From: an uncultured Oscillospiraceae bacterium
GTDB taxonomy: Bacteria > Bacillota > Clostridia > Oscillospirales > Acutalibacteraceae
DNA: 12,054 bases
Direction of reading: 5' to 3'
Assembly (NCBI GenBank): GCA_905200265.1
Contig: CAJKJS010000020.1
Span: 1-12,054 of the forward strand
Positions 1 through 5,636 of the stretch are shown piece after piece. Position 1 is the stretch's first letter; each line of letters opens with the position of its first letter. Made by a program: the position numbers and the translations under genes. The notes under the pieces were generated by a model. The model worked only from the letters and a program-made list of their open reading frames with translations, had not been told where the DNA came from and did no database searches.

Positions 1-302
1 GCCATCACCCGCGGGGCAAAAGCACAAATCCCGAATCCCCCCAAGGTGATGAGCAGAAAGCCCAGCCCCAAGTTGATGGCTTCATGAATCCGCAGGGTGC
101 TGAGGAACACGTCCCGGGTGACACCGTGCATTTCCGTATAGAAATCGGCGCCAAACGTCAGGCCGCCTCCATCCCGGGCGCTTTCGGTGGGGGTGTTCAG
201 GAGGGTAATCCCCACAATCACGGCGGCAAGGCCCAGCAGGCAGGCTATAAGGGCAAATAGGTTTATTTTCTTTTGTTTCGTGGAAATGGTACCAAATGGC
301 AA
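1..302 (-). CDS. Small two-helix membrane protein, N-terminal part (runs off left edge)
   Basis: One hundred codons are visible and the frame is still open at base 1, so the C-terminus is missing. The start is TTG at 302-300: AAGGAGG (317-311) lies 8 nt upstream and no in-frame ATG exists near it. The protein has a basic N-terminus (TKQKK, residues 8-12), a first hydrophobic helix at about residues 14-35 (NLFALIACLLGLAAVIVGI), a polar loop (about 36-75) with the stretch GADFYTEMHG, and a second helix at about 78-96. The layout suggests a small inner-membrane protein with both ends inside. I do not recognise a family with a known function; similar two-helix proteins are common hypothetical proteins in Clostridia (recollection, not a search). 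It is transcribed divergently from the HdrB-like gene. Confidence 0.75.
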   Translation of the reverse strand, partial: MPFGTISTKQKKINLFALIACLLGLAAVIVGITLLNTPTESARDGGGLTFGADFYTEMHGVTRDVFLSTLRIHEAINLGLGFLLITLGGFGICAFAPRVM

Positions 303-310
303 AGGGAAGG

Positions 311-317
311 CCTCCTT
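311..317 (-). promoter_or_regulatory. Ribosome binding site that sets a TTG start
   Basis: AAGGAGG on the minus strand, 8 nt before TTG at 302. This full-consensus site is the main reason for accepting a TTG start for the membrane protein at the left edge. Confidence 0.75.
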
Positions 318-330
318 ATTTTGGGCCGGG

Positions 331-342
331 AACCGGCCGGTT
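331..342. repeat. 12-bp perfect palindrome in a divergent promoter region
   Basis: AACCGGCCGGTT is its own reverse complement. It lies between the candidate -10 (354-362) and the ribosome binding site (311-317) of the minus-strand membrane gene, so it would be in that gene's leader. It could be an operator or a small RNA hairpin; the neighbouring GCCGG-GAA-CCGGC (325-337) can also pair. No regulator is identified. Confidence 0.4.
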
Positions 343-353
343 TTCTCGAAAAA

Positions 354-362
354 AGTGTAGCA
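354..362 (-). promoter_or_regulatory. Candidate extended -10 promoter for the left-edge membrane protein
   Basis: The minus strand reads TGC-TACACT (362 to 354), an extended -10 with four of six hexamer matches. No convincing -35 lies 17 nt upstream. The start of transcription would fall near 347, about 45 nt before the TTG. It is a weak candidate, supported by its position and by several other TGn-type promoters in the window. Confidence 0.35.
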
Positions 363-443
363 GAATTAAAGAAAGAATTCACTTAGCCGGCAGCATAGAA
401 AACAAAATTCGCGGAAGGAAGGATGGTTTTTCTTTCGGCCAGC

Positions 444-472
444 TTGACATTTTTTTGGGAAAATGGTATGAC
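444..472 (+). promoter_or_regulatory. Sigma-A-type promoter for the HdrB-like/isomerase operon
   Basis: A perfect -35 TTGACA (444-449) is followed after 17 nt by TATGAC (467-472), which has the extended element TGG directly before it (464-466). Transcription would start near 479, giving a leader of about 50 nt before the ATG at 530. Confidence 0.75.
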
Positions 473-529
473 AATGTTGTATAAAAACGATAGGCAAGAG
501 ACGTTGTTTTTGGGAAGGGAAGACACCTT

Positions 530-1174
530 ATGAAATCGTACGTTTATTTTCCCAGCTGTAATTTTTCGGCGGCCAGCCCACAGGCGGCCCGGCGGATCAG
601 GGACTATTTATCGCAGAAAATGGCGGTGGCCGGATGCTGCCGGGTGGACAAAAAGCCCTATGAGACGGGGCATACCGCCCTGTATGTGTGCCAGGCTTGC
701 CGGGATACCATACAAAACCGTTGGGACGGGCGGCTGACACCGGAAAACCTGTTTGTGTACTTACTGCAGGATGAGGAATTTTCATGGCCCGATTACAGCG
801 GGCTAAAAGTGCAGGTGCAGGATTGCTGGCGGGACCGGGAACACCCGGAGGTATTTGACGCGGTGCGGCAGGCACTTCTTCGCATGCACATAACCGTTTC
901 GGAAATGGAAGAAAACCGGGAAAAATCCGTATTCTGCGGCAATTTGCACATGGAACCGCGCAAGCGGGAAAACCAGGCGCTGCTGGAAAAATACCCCGGT
1001 ATCCCTCTTTATCAGATGCCCGAGGAGGTGCAAACGGCGCTGATGCGGGAACAGGTGGAAAAGTACACCGAATCCCTGATTGTGGCCGCGTGCAACCGGT
1101 GTGTAAAGGGCATTACCATGGGCGGAGGAAAAGGGGTGCACCTGCTAGAACTTGCTACCGGCACCTTTATCTAA
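530..1174 (+). CDS. HdrB-like cysteine-rich (CCG-domain) protein
   Basis: 214 residues. Two cysteine clusters follow the heterodisulfide reductase subunit B plan. The first is C10, C36-C37 and C54-x-x-C57. The second is C99 (in DCW, where the family usually has DPC), F-C136-G137 and C188-x-x-C191. In HdrB and relatives such CCG domains bind a non-cubane Fe-S cluster or contact a thiol substrate and take part in two-electron redox chemistry. Here the second repeat has FCG rather than CCG, so one canonical cysteine is missing and full cluster binding there is doubtful. No ferredoxin-type CxxCxxCxxxC motif, signal peptide or membrane helix is visible, so a soluble redox protein or Fe-S carrier is likely. 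The start has only a weak purine-rich site (GGGAAGGGA, 512-520). It is followed at 45 nt by a sugar isomerase gene. The family assignment is fairly secure; the substrate is unknown. Confidence 0.85.
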   Translation: MKSYVYFPSCNFSAASPQAARRIRDYLSQKMAVAGCCRVDKKPYETGHTALYVCQACRDTIQNRWDGRLTPENLFVYLLQDEEFSWPDYSGLKVQVQDCWRDREHPEVFDAVRQALLRMHITVSEMEENREKSVFCGNLHMEPRKRENQALLEKYPGIPLYQMPEEVQTALMREQVEKYTESLIVAACNRCVKGITMGGGKGVHLLELATGTFI

Positions 1175-1180
1175 ATTAGC

Positions 1181-1200
1181 AAGGCACCCAAGGGGGCCTT
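1181..1200 (+). terminator. Hairpin between the HdrB-like and isomerase genes (attenuator or weak terminator)
   Basis: AAGGC-A-CCC (1181-1189) pairs with GGGGCCTT (1193-1200) as an 8-bp stem with one bulged A and a 3-nt loop AAG. Only two more T follow (1201-1202) before AAAAGGAG, so it is a poor terminator. It sits 7 nt after the stop codon and just ahead of the next ribosome binding site, so it may lower read-through or protect the upstream mRNA end. Confidence 0.45.
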
Positions 1201-1219
1201 TTAAAAGGAGAGAGTTTGT

Positions 1220-2080
1220 ATGAAACTGGTAACCCAAAGTATGCACCCCGTGCACTTATTCGGGGAAGAAGAAGCCGTACGCCAGCTGGCCAAGGCCGGT
1301 TTTGACGCCATTGACTGGTCGTTTTTTGAAATGGACGAGTGGATGGCGGAAAACTGGAAGGAAAAAGCGGTCCGGCTAAAGGAAACCGTGCTCACCTGTG
1401 GTCTGAGCGTAACCCAGGCCCATGCACCGTTCCCGTCGTCGGCGGGGAATGACGCTAGGGATGGCGAGATTATGCGGACGATTCATCGTTCCATGGAAGC
1501 GGCGGCGTTCCTTGGCGCCGGTCACATTGTGGTGCACCCGAAGCAGCACGTGCCCTATGCCACCCATAAGGAAGAGTTGTGGAAGGAAAATGTGGCTATG
1601 TACCGCGCGCTGGTTCCGTACTGCGAACAGTGGGGCATTAAAGTCTGCTGTGAAAACCTGTGGCAGGTGGATAAAAAGCGGGGCTATATTGTGGGAAGCG
1701 TGTGCGGCACGCCGGATGAATTTGCGGCCTTGCTGGACGAAGTAAATAGCCCGTGGATTGTCGGGTGCCTCGACTTGGGACACAGTGCTCTGGTAGGCGT
1801 AGAACCGGCGGACTTTATCCGGGCGCTGGGGAAAACAAAGCTGCAAGCGCTGCATGTCCACGACGTGAACTACCGCCGGGATTGCCACAACCTGCCGTTT
1901 ACCGAAAAACTCGATTGGGAAAGCATTACGGCGGCTCTGCGGGCCATCGGTTATGAAGGGAACTTTACGTTTGAAGCCGATAACTTCCTGTTTGGGTTCC
2001 CGAAAGAACTGTACCAGCCGACAGCCAGGCTGATGGTGGAAACCGGGCGGTACTTAATCCGCCGCATTGAAAACCCGTAA
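1220..2080 (+). CDS. Sugar phosphate isomerase/epimerase, AP-endonuclease-2-type TIM barrel
   Basis: 286 residues, the usual length for this family. The metal-site pattern of xylose-isomerase-like barrels is present: H68 (QAHAPF), H106 (VVHPK), E145 (CCEN), D185 and H188 (LDLGH), H212 and H214-D215 (HVHD), and E252 (FEAD). Members interconvert ketoses and aldoses or epimerise sugars (for example IolE, IolI, Hyi or tagatose/psicose epimerase relatives); the fold is shared with endonuclease IV, but the catalytic arrangement ending HVHD...FEAD fits the sugar branch. The substrate cannot be told from sequence. AAAAGGAG (1203-1210) precedes ATG 1220. The gene is second in a two-gene unit after the HdrB-like gene and ends at a strong bidirectional terminator. 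No sugar kinase or transporter adjoins it to suggest a pathway. Confidence 0.88.
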   Translation: MKLVTQSMHPVHLFGEEEAVRQLAKAGFDAIDWSFFEMDEWMAENWKEKAVRLKETVLTCGLSVTQAHAPFPSSAGNDARDGEIMRTIHRSMEAAAFLGAGHIVVHPKQHVPYATHKEELWKENVAMYRALVPYCEQWGIKVCCENLWQVDKKRGYIVGSVCGTPDEFAALLDEVNSPWIVGCLDLGHSALVGVEPADFIRALGKTKLQALHVHDVNYRRDCHNLPFTEKLDWESITAALRAIGYEGNFTFEADNFLFGFPKELYQPTARLMVETGRYLIRRIENP

Positions 2081-2094
2081 AGAAAGAAAAAAAA

Positions 2095-2127
2095 AGACCT
2101 GTGTACGCATGAACAGGTCTCTTTTTT
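2095..2127. terminator. Bidirectional Rho-independent terminator between convergent genes
   Basis: AGACCTGT (2095-2102) pairs with ACAGGTCT (2113-2120) around a 10-nt loop, followed by C and six T (2122-2127). On the other strand the same stem is followed by a run of T (the A tract 2086-2095), so it ends both the plus-strand isomerase unit and the minus-strand dehydrogenase-GNAT unit. Confidence 0.85.
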
Positions 2128-2138
2128 CTTATGGTATG

Positions 2139-2630
2139 TTAGAGGGTGTGGTAGAGAAGGACAATGTCTTCATAGTGGCCGTCGGGCATCAAAAAGCCGC
2201 CGGGGATCACACCCAGCCAGGTAAAGCCCAGCTTTTCGTACAGGTGCAGCGCCCGTTTGTTGCTTTTTACCACGGCGTTAAACTGTAAGAGGGAAAAGCC
2301 GTTCGCTTTTGCTTCTTGCAGGCTGTCTTTGACCAGCTGTCCGCCAATGTGGGCCCCCCGGTAGGAACTTCCCACCGCATAACTGGTGTTCCCGATATGG
2401 CCGCACCGGCCCACGTTATTGGGATGCAGAATGTAAAAACCCATAACGTGGTGGGTACCGGTTTCTTCGGCCACGCGGCAGGCCGTTTGCGCCGCAAAAA
2501 AGGTGCGGGCTTCTTCTTCCCCCAGCGGTTCCGTTTGGGGAAAAGCCACCCCTTCTTCCACCACTTCGTTCCAAATGGCCCGCATGGCGGGCACATCGTC
2601 TTCCCGGTAGGACCGGATGAGAATCGACAT
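2139..2630 (-). CDS. GNAT-family N-acetyltransferase
   Basis: 163 residues from ATG 2630. Acetyl-CoA binding motif A is seen as R91-G-A-H-I-G-G97 (the R/Q-x-x-G-x-G/A pyrophosphate loop), followed by the conserved FN at 117-118 and the LYEKLGF helix at about 130-136. The segment PNNVGRCGHIGN before motif A and FNAVVKSN after it recall the yeast MPR1 type of GNAT, which acetylates azetidine-2-carboxylate and proline intermediates; this is a resemblance from memory, and the true substrate is unknown. An ATG at 2636 is also in frame, but AAAGGAG (2646-2640) is only 3 nt before it and 9 nt before 2630, so I prefer 2630. The gene lies 19 nt downstream of the hydroxyacid dehydrogenase and must be cotranscribed with it. 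Confidence 0.88.
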   Translation of the reverse strand: MSILIRSYREDDVPAMRAIWNEVVEEGVAFPQTEPLGEEEARTFFAAQTACRVAEETGTHHVMGFYILHPNNVGRCGHIGNTSYAVGSSYRGAHIGGQLVKDSLQEAKANGFSLLQFNAVVKSNKRALHLYEKLGFTWLGVIPGGFLMPDGHYEDIVLLYHTL

Positions 2631-2639
2631 GGACATAGA

Positions 2640-2646
2640 CTCCTTT
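2640..2646 (-). promoter_or_regulatory. Ribosome binding site of the GNAT gene
   Basis: AAAGGAG on the minus strand, just after the dehydrogenase stop codon (2652-2650). It decides between two ATG codons: spacing is 3 nt to 2636 and 9 nt to 2630, favouring 2630. Confidence 0.6.
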
Positions 2647-2649
2647 CCC

Positions 2650-3636
2650 TTAGAGACGCACGTTGCGGTTTTCGGTGCTGCGATAACCGGTTTGCGGGTC
2701 CATGCGGTTTAAAAGCGGCTGGCCGTTTTCCCAGCGGGTGAGGTTTTCTACACACAGCTGCAAAATGCGGGTGAGCGTTTCCCGCAGGTGGAAAAATCCG
2801 CTGACATGGGGGGTAATGAGAGCCGACGGGATATCCCACAGGGGGCAGTCATCGGGCAGAGGTTCCGGGTCGGTCACATCCAGCCCGGCGCCAGAGAGGT
2901 GTCCGCTTTGCAGGGCCCGGGTGAGGGCGGCGGTGTCGATAATCGAGCCGCGGCCTACGTTGAGAATGATGCTGCCTTCTTTCATGCAGGCAAGGCGTTC
3001 ATCGTTAAACATCCCCTTGGTTTCCTCTGTGCCGGGCATGGCGATGGCCACCACATCGGCCCGGGGCAGCAGGGTATCGAGATCCGCAATCAGGTGCAGT
3101 TCATCCACATAGTCGGGTTTGTGTGTATCCTGCCGGCGCACGCCAATGACATAAGCGCCCAGTGCCTGACAACGGCGGGCAAATTCGCCGCCGATGTCCC
3201 CCAGTCCCAGCACCAGCACGGTGGAGCCCCAGATGCTTTTGACCGAGCCCTGGCTTTTCCAGACGTGGTCATGCTGGCTGTCGCGGTAGGTGTGCAGTTT
3301 TTTCAGCAGCATGAGCAGCATGCCCAACATGTGTTCCGAAATAGCCAGCCCATAGCTGCCGCTGGCGTTGGTCAGCTGGCACCCCTGGGGCAAAACGCCC
3401 GGCTGCAAATAGCTATCGGGCCCGGCGGCATTGCTTTGCAGCCAGCGCAAATTTTCGCTGCCCCGCACATCGTCAATCGCGGGGGAACCAAAGATTACGT
3501 TCGCCTGGCGGATGCTTTCCCGCGTCGCTTCTTCGGGCAGGCAGAATTGCAAATTGGCTTCGGGTGCCGCCCGGTAGAACGCCTGGCGTTCTTCTTCACT
3601 AGTGGGCAGCATGACAAGGATATTTTCTTTTTCCAT
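2650..3636 (-). CDS. D-isomer-specific 2-hydroxyacid dehydrogenase
   Basis: 328 residues, typical for the family. The Rossmann loop G144-L-G146-D-I-G149 lies at the expected mid-protein place. The catalytic triad is complete: R229 (NVGRGS), E258 (DVTDPEPLP) and H277 (TPHVSG). These enzymes reduce 2-ketoacids to D-2-hydroxyacids with NAD(P)H in the cytoplasm; relatives include glyoxylate/hydroxypyruvate reductase, D-lactate and phosphoglycerate dehydrogenases. There is no C-terminal ACT domain, so it is not a regulated SerA. R167-R168 after the second beta strand, in place of an acidic residue, hints at NADP(H) use (inference). The start is ATG 3636, with AGGAGG (3649-3644) 7 nt before it; the open frame runs further upstream to 3771 but that part is low-complexity and lies across the promoter. 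It leads a two-gene unit with the GNAT gene. Confidence 0.92.
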   Translation of the reverse strand: MEKENILVMLPTSEEERQAFYRAAPEANLQFCLPEEATRESIRQANVIFGSPAIDDVRGSENLRWLQSNAAGPDSYLQPGVLPQGCQLTNASGSYGLAISEHMLGMLLMLLKKLHTYRDSQHDHVWKSQGSVKSIWGSTVLVLGLGDIGGEFARRCQALGAYVIGVRRQDTHKPDYVDELHLIADLDTLLPRADVVAIAMPGTEETKGMFNDERLACMKEGSIILNVGRGSIIDTAALTRALQSGHLSGAGLDVTDPEPLPDDCPLWDIPSALITPHVSGFFHLRETLTRILQLCVENLTRWENGQPLLNRMDPQTGYRSTENRNVRL

Positions 3637-3663
3637 CGTCCGGCCTCCTGTTTTTTTCTTTTT

Positions 3664-3672
3664 ATCATACCA
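3664..3672 (-). promoter_or_regulatory. Extended -10 promoter for the dehydrogenase-GNAT unit
   Basis: The minus strand reads TGG-TATGAT (3672 to 3664), five of six matches to TATAAT with the TGn extension. No good -35 is seen at 17 nt. Transcription would start near 3657, 8 nt upstream of the AGGAGG site. Confidence 0.6.
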
Positions 3673-3705
3673 TAAATAGAAGAAAGACGGGACGGCTTTT
3701 TTGAA

Positions 3706-3727
3706 AAAAACAGGCGAAAAACAGGCG
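3706..3727. repeat. Tandem 11-bp direct repeat between divergent promoters
   Basis: AAAAACAGGCG occurs at 3706-3716 and again immediately at 3717-3727. The repeat unit is about one helical turn, and the pair lies about 35-55 bp upstream of the -10 element of the dehydrogenase promoter. It could be an activator site or only a replication-slippage duplication. Confidence 0.5.
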
Positions 3728-3753
3728 CCGTTCGTCAAATGTGAAAAAGAGGG

Positions 3754-3783
3754 TGGAAAAAAGGGGGGCAACTATGCTAAAAT
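3754..3783 (+). promoter_or_regulatory. Candidate promoter for the EIIA operon
   Basis: TGC-TAAAAT (3775-3783) is an extended -10 with five of six hexamer matches; TGGAAA (3754-3759) is a four-of-six -35 at 18 nt. Transcription would start near 3790, next to the short palindrome AAAGCTTT (3793-3800). Confidence 0.5.
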
Positions 3784-3827
3784 AAAGGGACGAAAGCTTT
3801 GTACATCCCAAAAGGGGGAACAGAACC

Positions 3828-4343
3828 ATGTTTTGGTGGAAAAGAAAAGAGGAAAAATTTCAGGAACAGCACAACGTATTGGCACCGGTAAGCGGTGAGA
3901 TAATCCCGCTGGAAGAAGTGCCGGATACGGCCTTTTCCCATGGGTCCATGGGGTATGGCGTGGCGGTCCAGATGACCGACGGCGAAGTGCTCTCGCCGAT
4001 TGACGGCGTAGTCAGCTATATGGCCCCCACCGGGCACGCGTTTTCCATTCGCAGCCGCGACGGCGCCGATGTGTTTGTGCATATCGGGCTGGATACGGTG
4101 AAAGTGGGCGAACGGGGGTTTGCGCCCCGGGTACGCCAGGGGGACGAAGTGCAGGCCGGCGATTTGGTGTGCCGGGTGGATATGAACCTGCTGCACCAAT
4201 ATGGCTGTTCCACCATCACCCCGGTACTGCTGATGGAAAATAACCTGTGGGAAGTAAAAGAAATGGCCCAGGGCCAGGTACAGGCCGGTATTGACTGGGT
4301 GTGGACGTATGGCGTAGAGGAAGAAACACAGATTCGCGACTGA
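3828..4343 (+). CDS. PTS glucose-family enzyme IIA, free-standing
   Basis: 171 residues, matching single-domain EIIA-Glc (Crr) in length. The domain spans about residues 16-150. It has the entry motif APVSG (19-23), the SPIDGVV segment (56-62), and both active-site histidines: H70 in TGHAF and H85 in VFVHIGLDTV, where H85 is the expected phospho-acceptor from HPr. EIIA-Glc passes phosphate to an EIIB domain of a glucose-, N-acetylglucosamine-, maltose- or beta-glucoside-type transporter. No EIIB or EIIC is in the window, so it must serve a transporter encoded elsewhere or have a regulatory role. The 15-residue N-terminus begins FWWKRK, aromatic and basic, which could tether it to the membrane as the amphipathic helix of E. 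coli EIIA does (inference). AAAGGGGGAA (3811-3820) is the ribosome binding site. It is first gene of a three-gene unit. Confidence 0.92.
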   Translation: MFWWKRKEEKFQEQHNVLAPVSGEIIPLEEVPDTAFSHGSMGYGVAVQMTDGEVLSPIDGVVSYMAPTGHAFSIRSRDGADVFVHIGLDTVKVGERGFAPRVRQGDEVQAGDLVCRVDMNLLHQYGCSTITPVLLMENNLWEVKEMAQGQVQAGIDWVWTYGVEEETQIRD

Positions 4344-4390
4344 AAAAGGCAACGGGCCCTTTTCTGCCAGGTTTGGAAGAAGGAAGAAAC

Positions 4391-5044
4391 ATGAATAAGG
4401 AAAAAACCGTTTTGTTTGATTTGGACGGCACGCTGCTGGATACGCTGGGGGATTTGACCGCCAGCACCAACGCAGCCATGGAAACGATGGGGTTTCCCAC
4501 CCACACGCTGGACGACGTGCGCCGCTTTGTGGGTAACGGGATCGGGCTGCTGATCGCCCGGGCGATTCCGGAAGGCAAAGAAAACCCTAAGTATGAAGAA
4601 ACCTTGCAGGCATTCCGGGAACACTATGGAGCGCACTGCCTGGATACCACCCAGCCGTACCCCGGCATCATGGAAATGCTGGGGGAGTTGCAGGCACACG
4701 GGGTGAAAATGGGCATTCTATCGAATAAGGCGGATTTTGCCGTGAAATCGCTTTGTCAGCGCTTTTTCGGGCCGCTGGTACCGGTGTGCGTGGGCGAGCG
4801 CCCCGGCGTGCGGCGTAAACCGGCGCCCGATGCGGTGATTACCTGCATGCATGAGCTGCAAAGCGACGCGGCCCACACCGTGTATGTGGGGGACTCCGAT
4901 GTGGATATTGAAACCGCCCACAATGCAGGGCTGCGGTGCTTATCGTGTACATGGGGATTCCGTGACCGGGCTTTTTTGCTGGAGCACGGCGCGACAACCT
5001 TAGTGGATACGCCGAAAGACTTGTTGCAGGAAATTTTGAAATAA
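4391..5044 (+). CDS. HAD hydrolase, phosphoglycolate-phosphatase-like
   Basis: 217 residues. All four HAD motifs are present: motif I D10-L-D12-G-T (nucleophile D10, general acid D12), motif II S111-N112 in ILSNKAD, motif III K143 in RRKPAP, and motif IV G-D168-S-D-V-D172. The helical cap lies at about residues 17-88 (type C1). This is the Gph/PGPase-like subfamily, which dephosphorylates 2-phosphoglycolate, sugar phosphates or nucleotides in the cytoplasm; the exact substrate is not determinable. The start is ATG 4391, with AAGGAAGA (4380-4387) just upstream; an earlier in-frame ATG at 4301 would overlap the EIIA gene and lacks a ribosome binding site. It is 47 nt after EIIA and 35 nt before the LURP-one gene, so likely cotranscribed with both. 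Placement with a PTS component hints at a sugar phosphate substrate (inference). Confidence 0.92.
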   Translation: MNKEKTVLFDLDGTLLDTLGDLTASTNAAMETMGFPTHTLDDVRRFVGNGIGLLIARAIPEGKENPKYEETLQAFREHYGAHCLDTTQPYPGIMEMLGELQAHGVKMGILSNKADFAVKSLCQRFFGPLVPVCVGERPGVRRKPAPDAVITCMHELQSDAAHTVYVGDSDVDIETAHNAGLRCLSCTWGFRDRAFLLEHGATTLVDTPKDLLQEILK

Positions 5045-5064
5045 TTCCCCTCAAACCGGAAGAA

Positions 5065-5071
5065 AAGGAGG
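5065..5071 (+). promoter_or_regulatory. Ribosome binding site that sets a TTG start
   Basis: AAGGAGG, 8 nt before TTG 5080. It supports the TTG start of the LURP-one-like gene over the internal ATG at 5092. Confidence 0.75.
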
Positions 5072-5079
5072 AGCCGCTT

Positions 5080-5580
5080 TTGAAGGTGCTGATGATACAG
5101 GAACGGTCCCCCGACGAGCTGTTTACCGTGTACGGCCCCCAGGGCGAAGCTCTTTATAAGGTATGTGGACAGTACATGGGGCTGCACGGGGTGTTTGGGC
5201 TGATGGACCAAAACGGTCGGGAAAAAGCATCGATTCGCCGGTTTGGTTCCGATTGCCTGGGGTATTACCGGGTGAGCCTGGCAGGCGGCCGGGAATTTTC
5301 GCTAATGAAGCGGTTTATTGGGCACCGGCCGGCCCTACAGTTACAGGGGCTATTGTGGCACGTGCGGGGCGACACCGTTACCCGCAGTTTCGATGTGGCG
5401 GACCAGAGCGGTCAGGTGCTGATGACCCACGGTTTTACTGTGCATAATGGACGTACGGCGTACGGGATTACCCTGCCGGACGAGGAAGAAAAGGCACTGT
5501 GCTGTTTGTGTATTGCGGTGATCATCGACCTGTCCACCGGGCGCATGGCGCCGGCATCCCTGGCAGGCGGGCAGCTGTAA
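5080..5580 (+). CDS. LURP-one-related (tubby-like) protein
   Basis: 166 residues from TTG 5080, chosen for AAGGAGG at 8 nt. The pattern fits the LOR/YxjI family: repeated beta-strand units with turns such as VYGPQGEALYKVCG, GLMDQNGREKASIRRF and DVADQSGQVL, ending in a hydrophobic helix (about 140-151, LCCLCIAVIIDL) that in tubby-like folds runs through the barrel. No membrane anchor beyond that helix and no catalytic motif are seen. In tubby proteins the fold binds phosphoinositides; for bacterial members the function is not established, and a scramblase-like or membrane-associated role is only speculation. It is the last gene of the EIIA-HAD unit and ends 14 nt before a strong terminator. 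Family call moderately secure; function unknown. Confidence 0.75.
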   Translation: MKVLMIQERSPDELFTVYGPQGEALYKVCGQYMGLHGVFGLMDQNGREKASIRRFGSDCLGYYRVSLAGGREFSLMKRFIGHRPALQLQGLLWHVRGDTVTRSFDVADQSGQVLMTHGFTVHNGRTAYGITLPDEEEKALCCLCIAVIIDLSTGRMAPASLAGGQL

Positions 5581-5593
5581 CGATATCGAAAAG

Positions 5594-5629
5594 AAAAAGG
5601 AAGGATGAAACATTCATCCTTCCTTTTTT
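5594..5629. terminator. Bidirectional Rho-independent terminator
   Basis: A 16-bp perfect stem (5594-5609 with 5613-5628) closes a 3-nt loop ACA. The arms include GGAAGGATGAA and its complement, and the stem ends in A5/T6 runs, so it works on both strands. It separates the plus-strand EIIA unit from the convergent PAP2 gene, whose stop codon is at 5637-5639. Confidence 0.9.
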
Positions 5630-5636
5630 ATGCCTA

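Noticed and set aside
296..484. Short plus-strand open frame in the divergent region
   Set aside because: It covers the ribosome binding site and promoter of the minus-strand gene and the promoter of the plus-strand gene, and has no ribosome binding site of its own.
2788..3675. Open frame of 295 codons on the plus strand opposite the hydroxyacid dehydrogenase
   Set aside because: Antisense to a gene with a complete catalytic triad; its composition (His, Gln, Ala, Gly rich) is that of a shadow frame and it has no suitable ribosome binding site.
3637..3771. N-terminal extension of the hydroxyacid dehydrogenase
   Set aside because: AGGAGG 7 nt before ATG 3636 and the promoter at 3672-3664 place the start inside; the extra residues are not family-like.
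4743..4756. cre-like sequence TGAAATCGCTTTGT
   Set aside because: It matches 12 of 14 consensus positions but lies in the middle of the HAD coding region, where chance matches are expected.
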